Source: Paenibacillus sp. G2S3 (GTDB lineage Bacteria > Bacillota > Bacilli > Paenibacillales > Paenibacillaceae). From it: 64,000 nt of DNA. Within the stretch, counting starts at the first letter, position 1, and the number at the start of each line of letters is the position of its first letter. Shown here piece after piece: positions 1 to 8,883 of this stretch. Under the pieces are notes generated by a model, which had not been told where the DNA came from, searched no databases, and worked only from the letters and a program-made list of their open reading frames with translations. The stretch is taken from positions 6,572,001 through 6,636,000 of the forward strand of contig NZ_CP126095.1 of NCBI RefSeq assembly GCF_030123105.1, given 5' to 3'. Both the position numbers and the translations under genes were made by a program.

Positions 1-692
1 GCAACTAAATAGATTTCCCGAAATACCTTAAATGAGTTCAGAATGGACATCAGCATCACTAAAAATCCTGTCGGTATTAAATAAATCAAGGTGATCTGGA
101 GCTTACGAGCCCAGCTTGCTCCTTCCAGGTTTGCTATCTCATAATATTGATCAGGAATATTTTGCAAGCCGGCCAAGAACAGGACCACATTATAGCCAAT
201 ATTTTTCCATACATAGATAAAAATAATGACACCTTGCGCCCACTCTGATTTCATCCAATCGATCCGCTCCATTCCCATCCACTCTAATGCATGATTGAAA
301 AAACCGTTCCAATCGAATAGGATCTGCCATACGAGCACAATTGACGCTACTGGAACAACCAGTGGCAGTACATAAGAGGTGCGCAGCCAATTTCGAAGGT
401 AGACTCGTTTGTTAAGCAGCATGGCAAGAGTAAGTGACAACACAATAAGGATCGGAACGCCAATAATTGTGAACCAGAATGTATTCCCCGCCGCCTTTTG
501 AAAGGACGAACTTGCTAATAGGCTCTGGTAATTGGCAAGCGATATCCCTGCCTCACCACTTGGATTCTCAAATGAAAATACAACACTTTGACCAAACGGA
601 ATCAAATAAAATAGTGCAAAACCAATCAAACTCGGAGCAAGAAAGCAGAATGCCACAAGAATCTCCTTGCGAGCCAAATATGAAATTCTCAC
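1..692 (-). CDS. sugar ABC transporter permease, MalF/LplB type (3' end outside window)
   Basis: Inner-membrane permease of a CUT1-type carbohydrate ABC importer. I translated this strand directly: a GTG start at 692-690 follows a GGGGG ribosome site; the N-terminus has a hydrophobic segment (FLAPSLIGFALFYLIPFG), then several more membrane segments. Near the window edge is the cytoplasmic EAA-type loop (LQNIPDQYYEIANLEGASW), which contacts the ATPase. About 230 residues are visible; roughly the last 60 lie before base 1. The rest of the operon (second permease, binding protein) should continue to the left. The divergent two-component genes at 870-2970 may or may not regulate it. Family assignment is secure; the sugar is unknown. 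Confidence 0.85.
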   Translation of the reverse strand, partial: MRISYLARKEILVAFCFLAPSLIGFALFYLIPFGQSVVFSFENPSGEAGISLANYQSLLASSSFQKAAGNTFWFTIIGVPILIVLSLTLAMLLNKRVYLRNWLRTSYVLPLVVPVASIVLVWQILFDWNGFFNHALEWMGMERIDWMKSEWAQGVIIFIYVWKNIGYNVVLFLAGLQNIPDQYYEIANLEGASWARKLQITLIYLIPTGFLVMLMSILNSFKVFREIYLV

Positions 693-869
693 AGCCTCAA
701 CCCCCTTTCGAGCTTGTTCCATACAAGCAACATATTTACCGTACAAATAACTATTCTATAGATCAGCTTCGGTATTAATTTGGAGCAATTGTGGAAAAAG
801 TATGGAAAAGCCCGCTTGAAAGAACAACTTTGTTAGAATAATAGATGTATGGGTTAGGAGGTCTGCCTG

Positions 870-1580
870 ATGAAGAGCTATCAAATCGCAATCGTTGAAG
901 ATGATTGTCATATAAGAGATATCGTTGAGACTTATTTACAGAAGGAAGGCTACAGAACTATATCTTTAGGGTCAGCAGAAGAAGCGCTCATGTTATGGAA
1001 CATAGAGCGCCCGGATATGTGGATTCTAGATATCATGCTTCCAGGTATGAATGGCTATGAATTCTGCAAACAAATTCGCAAGGAAGCCGAAGTTCCTATT
1101 ATTATGATCTCTGCCCGTGATGAGGAAGTAGATAAAATCCTTGGACTTGAGCTTGGAAGTGATGATTATTTAACTAAGCCCTTCAGCCCACGTGAGCTGG
1201 TCGCACGAGTAAATCGTTTATTCCATCGGCTTAACTCTCTTACTGAAAAATCAGAACAGAGTATAGTCTTTTCAAAATCAAACGACCTCATCATCGACGA
1301 TCTCCGTCTAGTATTAGATAGTCGTCTGGTGTACTGGCAATCTAAAGAGATTGAAATGACGGTGAAGGAATTTTCCTTGCTTCATACCTTAGCAGCGCAG
1401 CCCAATCGTGCTTTTTCACGCAATGAGCTGTTAACATTAGTGTGGGGGGATGACTATTTCGGCAGCGATCGAGCCATTGACGATTTAGTCAAAAGACTTC
1501 GTCGTAAAATGGAAGACCTGCCTCTTGAAACCGTTTGGGGCTATGGTTATCGAATGCGCGTGGATGGAGTGAAGACATAA
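870..1580 (+). CDS. OmpR/PhoB-family response regulator
   Basis: Two-domain DNA-binding response regulator of 236 residues. The receiver domain (about 1-120) carries the acidic pair D11/D12, the phospho-acceptor D54 in WILDIMLPG, S81 and the conserved K103 in YLTKPF. A winged-helix domain of OmpR type fills about 135-232 (EFSLLHTLAAQPNRAFSR, then the recognition-helix region around AIDDLVKRLRRK). The start has an AGGAGG-like site (GGTTAGGAGGTCTGCCTGATG). The kinase gene follows after one base, so the two form an operon. The signal is unknown. Confidence 0.95.
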   Translation: MKSYQIAIVEDDCHIRDIVETYLQKEGYRTISLGSAEEALMLWNIERPDMWILDIMLPGMNGYEFCKQIRKEAEVPIIMISARDEEVDKILGLELGSDDYLTKPFSPRELVARVNRLFHRLNSLTEKSEQSIVFSKSNDLIIDDLRLVLDSRLVYWQSKEIEMTVKEFSLLHTLAAQPNRAFSRNELLTLVWGDDYFGSDRAIDDLVKRLRRKMEDLPLETVWGYGYRMRVDGVKT

Positions 1581-1581
1581 C

Positions 1582-2970
1582 ATGAAACTAATCTATAAGC
1601 TTCATTTATCATTTGGAATATTACTGGTGTGCGTACTCGTGCTTACAGCTACATTCGTTTATCCCTTACTAATGGACACGCTGATCAATAATCAAAGAGA
1701 AGAACTAAGATCACAAGGTAGTGCAATGATGGAGTTGGTCAATTCGTTACCTGTTCAAGACCTAACACCTTCTCAATCAGCAGCAGCTATCGTACAGCCA
1801 GCTCAAGAGATTAATAGATCAGTAGATGCGTTACTCATAGAGCCGAATCGTAATATATTATTTAGTACAATGACTGAAGCGCAGACACAGACATGGTTAC
1901 CGCTCATTGAACAGTACTCAAGTCACAATCAGCAGGGCTTCTGGCAAAATGGACAGGAGAAATATATTGTTGAGACCTTAACTTCTAATCCACAGAGTCT
2001 TGATCCAGCAAGTGCTGTGGCCCCAGCCACACTTGTCTTGTCTACACCGCTAAGCAAACTTAAATCATATCAATCAGAGCTTTTTACAAGAATGATGTTC
2101 ATTATGGTGATTGGGGGAACTATTGCCTTTGGCCTAAGTTTATTTATTACCAAACGTCTAGTTACTCCTCTTGAGAAATTAAAGCTTGAGCTCAAAAAAG
2201 TTGAAAAACGTCATTTTGATGAGGTGCAGCTTATTCAAACTGGCGGAGAAATTGGTGAGGTAGCCCAAAGTGTCCATCATCTCGCTGGAGAACTTAAGCA
2301 ATACCATCATGCTCAAAGGCAATTTTTCCAGAATGCTTCTCATGAGCTTAAGACCCCACTAATGACTATTCAAGGTTATGCTGAGGGAATTCGAGATGGT
2401 ATTTTCACCGGGGATCGTGCTGACAATGGTCTCGATGTAATCTCGAGCGAATGTGAACGGCTTAAGGGCATTGTCACAGAGATGATCTTGTTAGCCAAGC
2501 TTGAAAGTGAAGATGGTATTTTTGATCAAGAAGAAGTGTCGGTTAAACAATTAATCGATAAAACCGTCGATCGAATACGTCCATTAGCTATAAATGAGAA
2601 AGTTGACATCAAGGTAAGGTACGAAGTGGATAACCCGAGCAAACTTCATATTCATGGAGATTCGGAAAAACTATTACAAGCGGTACTAAATATTATGAGT
2701 AATGCGATCAGGCATGCATCACAAGCCGTGGATATAGAAACTTCAGAGCAGGATGGACAAGTGCAAATCGATGTCATTGATGATGGTGAAGGTATTCCTG
2801 ATCATCTACTGCCTCAGCTATTTCAGCGTTTTATTAAAGGTAAGAATGGAGAAACAGGACTTGGCCTCGCCATTTCACGTGCAATTGTTGAACGGTGTGA
2901 TGGGGCTATATCCGCTCATAACGGAGAGCATGGTGGGGCTATATTTCGAATGAGTTTTCCTTCAAAATAA
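1582..2970 (+). CDS. membrane sensor histidine kinase (HAMP, HisKA, HATPase)
   Basis: Partner kinase of the upstream regulator, 462 residues. Order of parts: transmembrane helix about 9-30, extracytoplasmic sensor region of about 135 residues, second transmembrane helix about 170-189, HAMP linker (RLVTPLEKLKLELKKVEKR), the phospho-accepting H254 in NASHELKTPL, and a C-terminal ATPase domain with N-box (NIMSNAIRHA), DDGEGIPD and GLGLAIS. All key residues are present. The ligand cannot be read from the sensor region. No further gene is co-transcribed, as a gap with no ORF follows. Confidence 0.95.
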   Translation: MKLIYKLHLSFGILLVCVLVLTATFVYPLLMDTLINNQREELRSQGSAMMELVNSLPVQDLTPSQSAAAIVQPAQEINRSVDALLIEPNRNILFSTMTEAQTQTWLPLIEQYSSHNQQGFWQNGQEKYIVETLTSNPQSLDPASAVAPATLVLSTPLSKLKSYQSELFTRMMFIMVIGGTIAFGLSLFITKRLVTPLEKLKLELKKVEKRHFDEVQLIQTGGEIGEVAQSVHHLAGELKQYHHAQRQFFQNASHELKTPLMTIQGYAEGIRDGIFTGDRADNGLDVISSECERLKGIVTEMILLAKLESEDGIFDQEEVSVKQLIDKTVDRIRPLAINEKVDIKVRYEVDNPSKLHIHGDSEKLLQAVLNIMSNAIRHASQAVDIETSEQDGQVQIDVIDDGEGIPDHLLPQLFQRFIKGKNGETGLGLAISRAIVERCDGAISAHNGEHGGAIFRMSFPSK

Positions 2971-3116
2971 ATGTCATTCTGATACCTAAAGACTGTCGTC
3001 GAATCGAACGAATTGTTTCTATAATGCCGCCACACAGCTCCATACTTTGCATGACTTTTTTGGTAAAGAGCCATACTAACCCTCACAGACTATGACTATC
3101 CCGAAGGAGAGTACTG

Positions 3117-3707
3117 ATGAGCGAACAACAATGGCTGATTCCAGCAACCAAGGGATTGGGCTTCAAGTTGGACAAAGGACAGATTGTCCGGGTAACCGAT
3201 GTAGAGGGAGAGCAGGTAGCCGATTTCGCTGCTTATAACGCCGTTCGCCCTAATGAGCGGATTGACCCCGGTGTAACGATAGATGCTCTAGGCAAGATGA
3301 ATGTGCTCCCGGGGGACATCCTCTATTCCAACCAATATAGACCACTGCTTACGATTATTAAGGATACTGTGGGGCGCCATGATTTCATTAATTCCGCCTG
3401 CCGTCCCGAGATGTATGAGGTGCTGTATAACAAAAAGGATCACGCCAGCTGCTACAATAACCTGAATGAGGCACTGGGAGAGTTTGGACTGCCTGCTCCC
3501 GATCAGCATTATCCATTTAACCTCTTCATGAATACTGTCATTGATCCTTCTGGAAAAGTCAGCGTGGAGCGTCCTCTCTCAAAAGCCGGCGATTATATTG
3601 AGTTGCGGGCTGAGATGGATCTGATCATTGCCATATCGGCATGTCCATGCTCCGAAAGTGTCTGCAACGGGTACAAGTGTACACCGATTGCCGTGGAGAT
3701 TGTTTAG
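3117..3707 (+). CDS. DUF1989 (urea carboxylase-associated) family protein
   Basis: Cytoplasmic protein of 196 residues matching DUF1989, a family often found beside urea carboxylase or amino-acid permeases. Diagnostic features are the C-terminal cysteine cluster CPCSESVCNGYKC and the central HDFINSACRPEMY stretch; conserved His and Cys suggest metal binding, which is an inference. The start has an AAGGAG site 8 bases upstream. The following genes (LysE exporter, YcgG-like protein, permease) are the set I recall around B. subtilis ycgF-ycgI, where YcgI is the DUF1989 member. No enzymatic reaction is established to my knowledge. Confidence 0.85.
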   Translation: MSEQQWLIPATKGLGFKLDKGQIVRVTDVEGEQVADFAAYNAVRPNERIDPGVTIDALGKMNVLPGDILYSNQYRPLLTIIKDTVGRHDFINSACRPEMYEVLYNKKDHASCYNNLNEALGEFGLPAPDQHYPFNLFMNTVIDPSGKVSVERPLSKAGDYIELRAEMDLIIAISACPCSESVCNGYKCTPIAVEIV

Positions 3708-3763
3708 AGTATGTCGCAAAGAGAATAGCGCCCGCCAGGCTCGTCTTCTAACTTACCCACTTC

Positions 3764-3793
3764 TTGAATAGAATGACTTGTACAAGTTAACAT
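3764..3793 (+). promoter_or_regulatory. promoter with palindromic operator in its spacer
   Basis: TTGAAT (3764-3769) and TAACAT (3788-3793) are separated by 18 bases that contain the perfect 12-bp palindrome ACTTGTACAAGT (3776-3787). It lies directly upstream of the LysE-family exporter. A repressor bound here would block RNA polymerase. In B. subtilis the homologous exporter gene sits next to a MarR-type regulator; none is visible here. Confidence 0.5.
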
Positions 3794-3814
3794 CTCATTC
3801 AAGGAGCGATGACC

Positions 3815-4441
3815 ATGAATAGCTTTATCACCTATATAGTACTCGGCATTTCATTATCTGCACCTATTGGTCCCATCAATGCAGCCCAGCTTGACCGGGG
3901 AGCGCGGATGGGATTTTTCCAATCCTGGATGATTGGACTGGGGGCCATGTGTGCAGATTTAGTGTATATGCTACTCATTTACTTTGGATTAGCTCACTTT
4001 CTGAATACCCCGTTTATGAAAACCTTCCTGTGGACATTCGGCAGCTTCGTTCTCCTGTATAGCGGAATTGACACTTTGAAAAATATCAATGCCGTGCCTG
4101 GATCCGCCTCGCGTGGTGCACAGACCGGCACTAGCGCCTTCCGTTCTGGATTTCTAATGGCACTGATGAACCCACTCAGCATTCTTTTCTGGTTAGGCAT
4201 TTACGGCTCCATTCTGGCCAAAAGCATAGAAAATCAACATTTCGATCAGGTACTGTGGAACAGCATGGGTATCTTTGTTGGCATCCTACTCTGGGATGTG
4301 GTGATGGCGATGCTGTCTAGCTTCTTTCATCGGTTCACCGGCCCTTCTATGCTCCGGTTCATTTCCCTTGCCGCGGGAATTTGCCTTCTTGGTTTTGGCA
4401 TCTACTTCGGTTCTCAGGCATTTATACAGTTGTTTGGCTAA
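3815..4441 (+). CDS. LysE-family amino-acid exporter (YcgF-like)
   Basis: Membrane exporter of the LysE/RhtB family, about 208 residues with six hydrophobic segments. The family signature is at the N-terminus (LSAPIGPINAAQLDRG). Two in-frame ATGs exist; I chose the second (3815) because the AAGGAG site at 3801-3806 is 8 bases before it and only 2 before the first. The gene has its own promoter with a palindromic operator, and a YcgG-like gene follows 92 bases later on the same strand. Substrate unknown; members export amino acids or related small molecules. Confidence 0.9.
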   Translation: MNSFITYIVLGISLSAPIGPINAAQLDRGARMGFFQSWMIGLGAMCADLVYMLLIYFGLAHFLNTPFMKTFLWTFGSFVLLYSGIDTLKNINAVPGSASRGAQTGTSAFRSGFLMALMNPLSILFWLGIYGSILAKSIENQHFDQVLWNSMGIFVGILLWDVVMAMLSSFFHRFTGPSMLRFISLAAGICLLGFGIYFGSQAFIQLFG

Positions 4442-4533
4442 TAGGTTCAACCAGCAAGAGCCTTCCTGGGCCTTCACCTATCTCCCTCCCTTCGCATAGG
4501 ATGTTTTGAACTTAACGAGGAGGGTGTTTTTGA

Positions 4534-5307
4534 ATGGCCCATTTGAATACAAAGGTCTGGCTGGATGAGCATCTAGCTGAGCTGCCGTACTGGCAGCAGG
4601 ATGCTTTTTCCCAATTTACATCTATGATTGCAGATCCCGAAGGCAAATATCCCTGTATCCCGGGACGGCAGGGGTTTCTGTCCAATAATTTACGTTTTGG
4701 CTTCGTAGCTGATCCGCGAAACGAAGATTCGACTATGGAAGTCGCTCATTTCCTTCGTCAATATGGCGAATGCTCGCGGGATACCGGTAAATATGCCTCT
4801 CTTGTCCTGTTTTTTGAAACACCGGCAGATCTGGCAGAAGGCTACTCCATTGAGGAATATGAGAATTTGTTCTGGTCCATTCTGGGCCGCGTCAGTGCGG
4901 TGGACACGGTGCCCTGGCCGGATGAAATTTCTACAGATCCCGCACATCCTTCGTGGGAGTTCTGCTTTGATGGACATCCTTATTTCGCGTTCTGCGCAAC
5001 CCCGGCACATGAGCTGCGGAGAAGCCGCCATACCCCTTATTTTGTCATTGCTTTTCAGCCGCGTTGGGTGTTCGAGAATATTAATGATTCTACCGCATTT
5101 GGCCGCAACATGAAGAAGCAGATCCGCAAGAAGCTCGCTGACTACGACAGTGTTCCCGCACATCCTTCCCTTCAATGGTATGGGCAGGAGAGCAATTTAG
5201 AATGGAAGCAATATTTTCTGCGAGATGACGAAAGTGCACCGTCTAAATGTCCATATACTTATATGAAAAACAAGTTCAAAGCAATAGGAACCAAATTCCA
5301 CTCTTAA
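4534..5307 (+). CDS. YqcI/YcgG family protein
   Basis: 257-residue cytoplasmic protein recognised by the family segments YPCIPGRQGFLSNNLRFGF, PWPDEISTDPAHPSWEFCF and RRSRHTPYFVIAFQPRWVFE. No catalytic motif that I can name. The start follows a strong GAGGAGGGTG site. It ends five bases before the stop of the convergent amino-acid permease. The conserved association with a LysE exporter and a permease suggests a role in handling an amino acid or modified amino acid, which is inference only. Confidence 0.88.
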   Translation: MAHLNTKVWLDEHLAELPYWQQDAFSQFTSMIADPEGKYPCIPGRQGFLSNNLRFGFVADPRNEDSTMEVAHFLRQYGECSRDTGKYASLVLFFETPADLAEGYSIEEYENLFWSILGRVSAVDTVPWPDEISTDPAHPSWEFCFDGHPYFAFCATPAHELRRSRHTPYFVIAFQPRWVFENINDSTAFGRNMKKQIRKKLADYDSVPAHPSLQWYGQESNLEWKQYFLRDDESAPSKCPYTYMKNKFKAIGTKFHS

Positions 5308-5311
5308 GCGC

Positions 5312-6622
5312 TTATGAGGTTTGTCTGCGTTTTTTCAAGAGGTGCTCCCTAAACCAGGTAATCAACGCAATGACACAGATGATCACAAGGCTGGACCAGA
5401 AGCCGGGACGGCCACCTTTTTCAAAAAGTGTACCTGCCACGGCAGCAATGATCAGCACCATAGCGACTATGGATCTAATCCAACCGCCCATCTTTGGTTT
5501 CAATAACTTAAGGAATGAGGCAAGGATGAATAGCCATGTGTACAAAATAACTAGACCTGCCGCTGTGGTGATATGCTCAAAAATTTGCTTTGGCAGAAAC
5601 AAGCTCAGTACAATTGTCACGCACAGGCCCAGCATGTTGATACCAAGTGCGTAGAGCGGCATCTTTCTTTTGCCTTTGGTCACCGCCAGCCAAGAAGGAG
5701 CATCTTTATCCTCAGCCAAGGTCACCAGCATAGTCGAAACCGCGTACAATGAAGCCACTAAAATGGAGAACCCGGCCACGATCATTACCCCGTTCAGCAC
5801 ATATACAAGAATAGGTAGTCCCATCGCTTCAAGCGCAGCAATAATTGAGCTTTGGTGAGGCGTAACTTTCTCAGGGCTTACGAATAATAGGGCGAGTCCA
5901 ATCGACAGTACATACAGCAGGGTCACGCCTAGCAGCATAAACCTGCCTGCTTTTGGAGCTTCTTTCGAGTCCCGGAGATCTGAAGCCATAAAGCCCATGA
6001 CCTCAATGCCGCCAAAAGCATAGAACGCATAAAGTAATCCTTTCCAGGCACCCATCCATCCTTTATTCAGCCATGCTGCCGAACTGTGAATCGTATCCCA
6101 GTTCCCCCTTCCTCTCAAAAGGGCAACTACGGCGACCACGATGAACATCAGCACCGCGGCGATTTTAATCATGGCGAATAGATTTTCCGCTTTGTTAATC
6201 CCTTGGCTACCTAGAATAATGACCAGCAGACCCAGCACGGCATAGACGGCAGTAAAAATCCAAAGCGGCCAACTCGGAAACCATACCCGCGAGAACAGGC
6301 CTAAGGCAGTCAAGGTGCTGCCAAGTATTAGAATTTCTGAACACCAATACATCCAGCCCATGCCGAACCCGGCCCAGCGGCCAAAAGCCTCTTTGGCATA
6401 ACTACGAAAAGAGCCCTTTTGAGGATTCTGCATAGTCATTTGGGCCAGCGCCTCATAGACGAACAGAGTTGCCACAGCAGCCACCACAAAAATAACCAGC
6501 ACCAATAATCCGCTTTTACGGATAGCGATGCTGGAACCAAGAAAAAACCCCGTGCCAATCGTGCAGCCTACACCAAATAAAGTAAGCTGCCACCAGGGTA
6601 GCTTGCCAGTTGGAGTACCCAT
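5312..6622 (-). CDS. APC-family amino-acid permease (YcgH-like)
   Basis: Twelve-segment membrane transporter of the APC superfamily, 436 residues. The N-terminal motif GVGCTIGTGFFLGSSIAI is the substrate-binding bend of helix 1 in this family. The start has GGAGG eight bases upstream (GGGAGGATATACATATG). It is convergent with the YcgG-like gene. Its position beside a LysE exporter implies that uptake and efflux of the same or a related amino acid are encoded together; the substrate is unknown. Confidence 0.9.
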   Translation of the reverse strand: MGTPTGKLPWWQLTLFGVGCTIGTGFFLGSSIAIRKSGLLVLVIFVVAAVATLFVYEALAQMTMQNPQKGSFRSYAKEAFGRWAGFGMGWMYWCSEILILGSTLTALGLFSRVWFPSWPLWIFTAVYAVLGLLVIILGSQGINKAENLFAMIKIAAVLMFIVVAVVALLRGRGNWDTIHSSAAWLNKGWMGAWKGLLYAFYAFGGIEVMGFMASDLRDSKEAPKAGRFMLLGVTLLYVLSIGLALLFVSPEKVTPHQSSIIAALEAMGLPILVYVLNGVMIVAGFSILVASLYAVSTMLVTLAEDKDAPSWLAVTKGKRKMPLYALGINMLGLCVTIVLSLFLPKQIFEHITTAAGLVILYTWLFILASFLKLLKPKMGGWIRSIVAMVLIIAAVAGTLFEKGGRPGFWSSLVIICVIALITWFREHLLKKRRQTS

Positions 6623-6703
6623 ATGTATATCCTCCCATCTGTTCTTACTATGCGTTTTAGGGTGTTATTTTATTCTGGTGTAGGCTTAGGAAGGCAAAAG
6701 AAA

Positions 6704-6738
6704 ACCCGACTTCTGTTCAATAACGAACGAAGTCGGGT
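6704..6738 (-). terminator. terminator after the coat protein gene
   Basis: Ten-base-pair stem ACCCGACTTC / GAAGTCGGGT with a 15-base loop. On the minus strand it is followed by a T-rich tract, as expected for the gene ending at 6767. Confidence 0.8.
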
Positions 6739-6766
6739 ATTTTACAATTTTGAGATCCGTAGTACC

Positions 6767-7384
6767 CTAGTTGTTTAGGGGCATCTGTGGAGATCCGGCA
6801 GCCGGAACATAAGCATCCAGCATCTGTTGTATTACTGAACCCTGAAGCTGCGGAACCTGATAATAGGCATGTTTGTTCTGATAAAGAAACAACTCATATG
6901 CCATTTCAATAAAATGCTGCACCTGTGAAGCCAATACCCGGCGCAGCGCTGGGTTCGTCACTTCAGGTGACGACATGGCCAGCAAAGAGGCATGGGATTT
7001 GATTAGACCAAGCATATACCCGCTGACGCCCCCATCTTTCACATCCGCTAATGACGCGTTGGGCTTCTTCGGCTGAGCAGGCTGGAGACCGTAAACCGGC
7101 TGTGTCATATTCGGGATAAGATAGGTAGCCGTTTCCTGGCTTGGCTTTTGCCCTGTCTTAAAGCATTGGCAGGTCAAGTTGTATTGTTCCAGCATGAAAT
7201 TGTACTGTCGATCCAAGATAGACAGTAGCTCTTGATCCTGAACAAAGGTTCTGAATATCATGAACTGATCCAGTAGATTGATCTGGCAGGACAATACCTC
7301 GTGCACATCGAACATTTCGTGGGCGCCGTGATCTTGCTGCTGTCCCCCCATCGTTATACTTCCTGATAGTGGTTGCTGCTGCAA
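6767..7384 (-). CDS. CotF-type spore coat protein
   Basis: Spore coat protein of the coat-F family, about 205 residues. The CotF domain starts near HEVLSCQINLLDQFMIF and continues through ILDRQYNFMLEQYNLTCQC and the helical C-terminal half; the proline- and glutamine-rich flanks are usual. I start it at the TTG at 7384-7382, because a consensus AAAGGAG lies 8 bases upstream; the longer frame from 7498 begins inside the neighbouring MFS gene and has unconvincing residues. An ATG at 7351 with AGGAAG upstream is the alternative. A sigma-K/E-like -10 lies just upstream, consistent with expression in the mother cell. Confidence 0.85.
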   Translation of the reverse strand: MQQQPLSGSITMGGQQQDHGAHEMFDVHEVLSCQINLLDQFMIFRTFVQDQELLSILDRQYNFMLEQYNLTCQCFKTGQKPSQETATYLIPNMTQPVYGLQPAQPKKPNASLADVKDGGVSGYMLGLIKSHASLLAMSSPEVTNPALRRVLASQVQHFIEMAYELFLYQNKHAYYQVPQLQGSVIQQMLDAYVPAAGSPQMPLNN

Positions 7385-7419
7385 ATTACATTCTCCTTTG
7401 CTCTTAGATGAGTACCCTC

Positions 7420-7428
7420 TATAATATG
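7420..7428 (-). promoter_or_regulatory. candidate sigma-E/K -10 element for the coat gene
   Basis: Minus strand reads CATATTATA, matching CATANNNTA for mother-cell sporulation sigma factors, about 35 bases before the chosen TTG start. The -35 half is not convincing, so this is a weak call that depends on the coat gene assignment. Confidence 0.3.
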
Positions 7429-7484
7429 AAGGACAAGATAGCCAATTATGCATGCAGTTATATTTACATCCCTCCATATCTAAG

Positions 7485-8747
7485 TCAAAGTGACTCACTT
7501 ACTGCAACCTTCTTATTTTGAACCCGAAGATTCCTTCTATGTGTCGTGAATAATCCGAAGTAGCCTAGCGTTACGAGGATACAGATTATAACATCAACAA
7601 CAATCAAGTTCTGATAATTCCCAAAATAATCGAAGGATAGGCCTCCGATTAATACACCTACTATACCGCCGCCCTGGTGCATGAGAAGTAGAATACCGGT
7701 ATGTTTTCCTTTACCCTTTGCAAACTCATTAATGACAAGCATTCCACCTGGTAATGCACTTAAGTAGGTAATTCCGAACGCTATAGCAAAAAGAATAGGT
7801 GAACTTCCCAAGTGCATAAAGAGGAAAGCAAAACCTATAATACGTATGCCATACAATAGAGACATCATCATTAATTTATTGTATCGGTCCAGAAAATAGC
7901 CGCAAATGAGTGCCCCCGTGATTTCCATAATACCAAGGATGCTCATAGATAAGGCGATCATGCTTGGTGATACATCTGCCAACTGATGTATGGCTACCAA
8001 ATTCATCTCGACGGATCCCATATTGATACCGCAGGTGAACAGCGCAATCGCGACTACGACAAAGATAGGAAGAGAAATAAATTTTTTGGACGGTGGAGTT
8101 ACTCTAGGTGATGTATCTTGACCTTCGACTTCTATTGAACGATCCGAAGGAGCTCTCTCCGTATTTTTCTGTTGTAAACTCTTAATTCCTAACCAAATTA
8201 CGGGAAGTGTTACACAAACACCTAGGATAAAAGAAGCCATAAAGGCGTTTTTCCAAGTCAGCCAGTCCATGGATACGAAAATGGGTGTAATAATCGCTAA
8301 TCCTACAGAAGAGGCACTCGCCAGCAAAGCCATTGCTTTAGCCCGATGATGCCGAAACCATTCAAACATCAATATATAATTCGTCGTCGCCCCAATACCT
8401 GCCAAACCAGAGATAACACCGTATCCAATAAAAAAGACAATAGGATGGTGGTCTAACACGACAATACCAGTACCCAAAGTACTCATGATTGCACTTAACA
8501 TTAGTATCTTCTTTGTGCCATAACGATCCACGAGCCAGCCCCCCAAAGGCGCGCATACGGCTACGATGAATAAATTGGTGGACCATGCCATTGAGATGAA
8601 TCCCCTGCTAATCTGTAAATCCGTCGATATTTGCACCTGAAAAAAAGACAAGCTGAAGCGAGTCAATGCACCAATAAATCCAATAACCCAGAGAGATCCT
8701 AATCCAATCCATGCATACCTGGATTCCTTAAACCATGTCGTTTCCAT
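7485..8747 (-). CDS. MFS transporter
   Basis: Major facilitator with twelve predicted membrane segments, about 420 residues. The loop 2-3 signature is seen as GGWLVDRYGTKKILML and again in the second half as GYFLDRYNKLMMM. The long hydrophilic central loop (about 195-230) separates the halves. It resembles the monocarboxylate/oxalate-formate branch, but the substrate cannot be assigned. I chose the ATG at 8747, which has GGGGTGG 8 bases upstream; a GTG at 8759 is possible. A TetR gene is divergent across a long palindrome, so this pump is its probable target. Confidence 0.88.
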   Translation of the reverse strand: METTWFKESRYAWIGLGSLWVIGFIGALTRFSLSFFQVQISTDLQISRGFISMAWSTNLFIVAVCAPLGGWLVDRYGTKKILMLSAIMSTLGTGIVVLDHHPIVFFIGYGVISGLAGIGATTNYILMFEWFRHHRAKAMALLASASSVGLAIITPIFVSMDWLTWKNAFMASFILGVCVTLPVIWLGIKSLQQKNTERAPSDRSIEVEGQDTSPRVTPPSKKFISLPIFVVVAIALFTCGINMGSVEMNLVAIHQLADVSPSMIALSMSILGIMEITGALICGYFLDRYNKLMMMSLLYGIRIIGFAFLFMHLGSSPILFAIAFGITYLSALPGGMLVINEFAKGKGKHTGILLLMHQGGGIVGVLIGGLSFDYFGNYQNLIVVDVIICILVTLGYFGLFTTHRRNLRVQNKKVAVSESL

Positions 8748-8765
8748 TATGGTTTCCACCCCTGT

Positions 8766-8803
8766 CTATTATAAAAGATACCGATCGGTATCTTTTATAA
8801 TAG
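8766..8803. promoter_or_regulatory. 38-bp perfect palindrome, TetR operator
   Basis: Nineteen bases (8766-8784) are followed immediately by their exact reverse complement (8785-8803), centred on ACCGATCGGT. Each arm holds a TATAAT-like hexamer facing outwards. It lies between the MFS gene and the divergent TetR gene, so it is the natural binding site for that repressor, possibly as two dimers. Confidence 0.85.
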
Positions 8804-8818
8804 CATAGATGCTTTTCT

Positions 8819-8848
8819 TTGCAACAGAATAATTTCATTTGATATACT
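8819..8848 (+). promoter_or_regulatory. promoter of the TetR gene
   Basis: TTGCAA (8819-8824), 18-base spacer, TATACT (8843-8848); the start codon is 35 bases downstream of the -10. The palindromic operator ends 15 bases upstream of the -35. Confidence 0.6.
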
Positions 8849-8883
8849 ACGTGTACATATACAATTAAGGACGGAGGATGACA

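Noticed and set aside
4690..5175. 161-residue minus-strand frame
   Set aside because: Antisense to the YcgG-like gene, which has clear family motifs; the residues are unlike a real protein.
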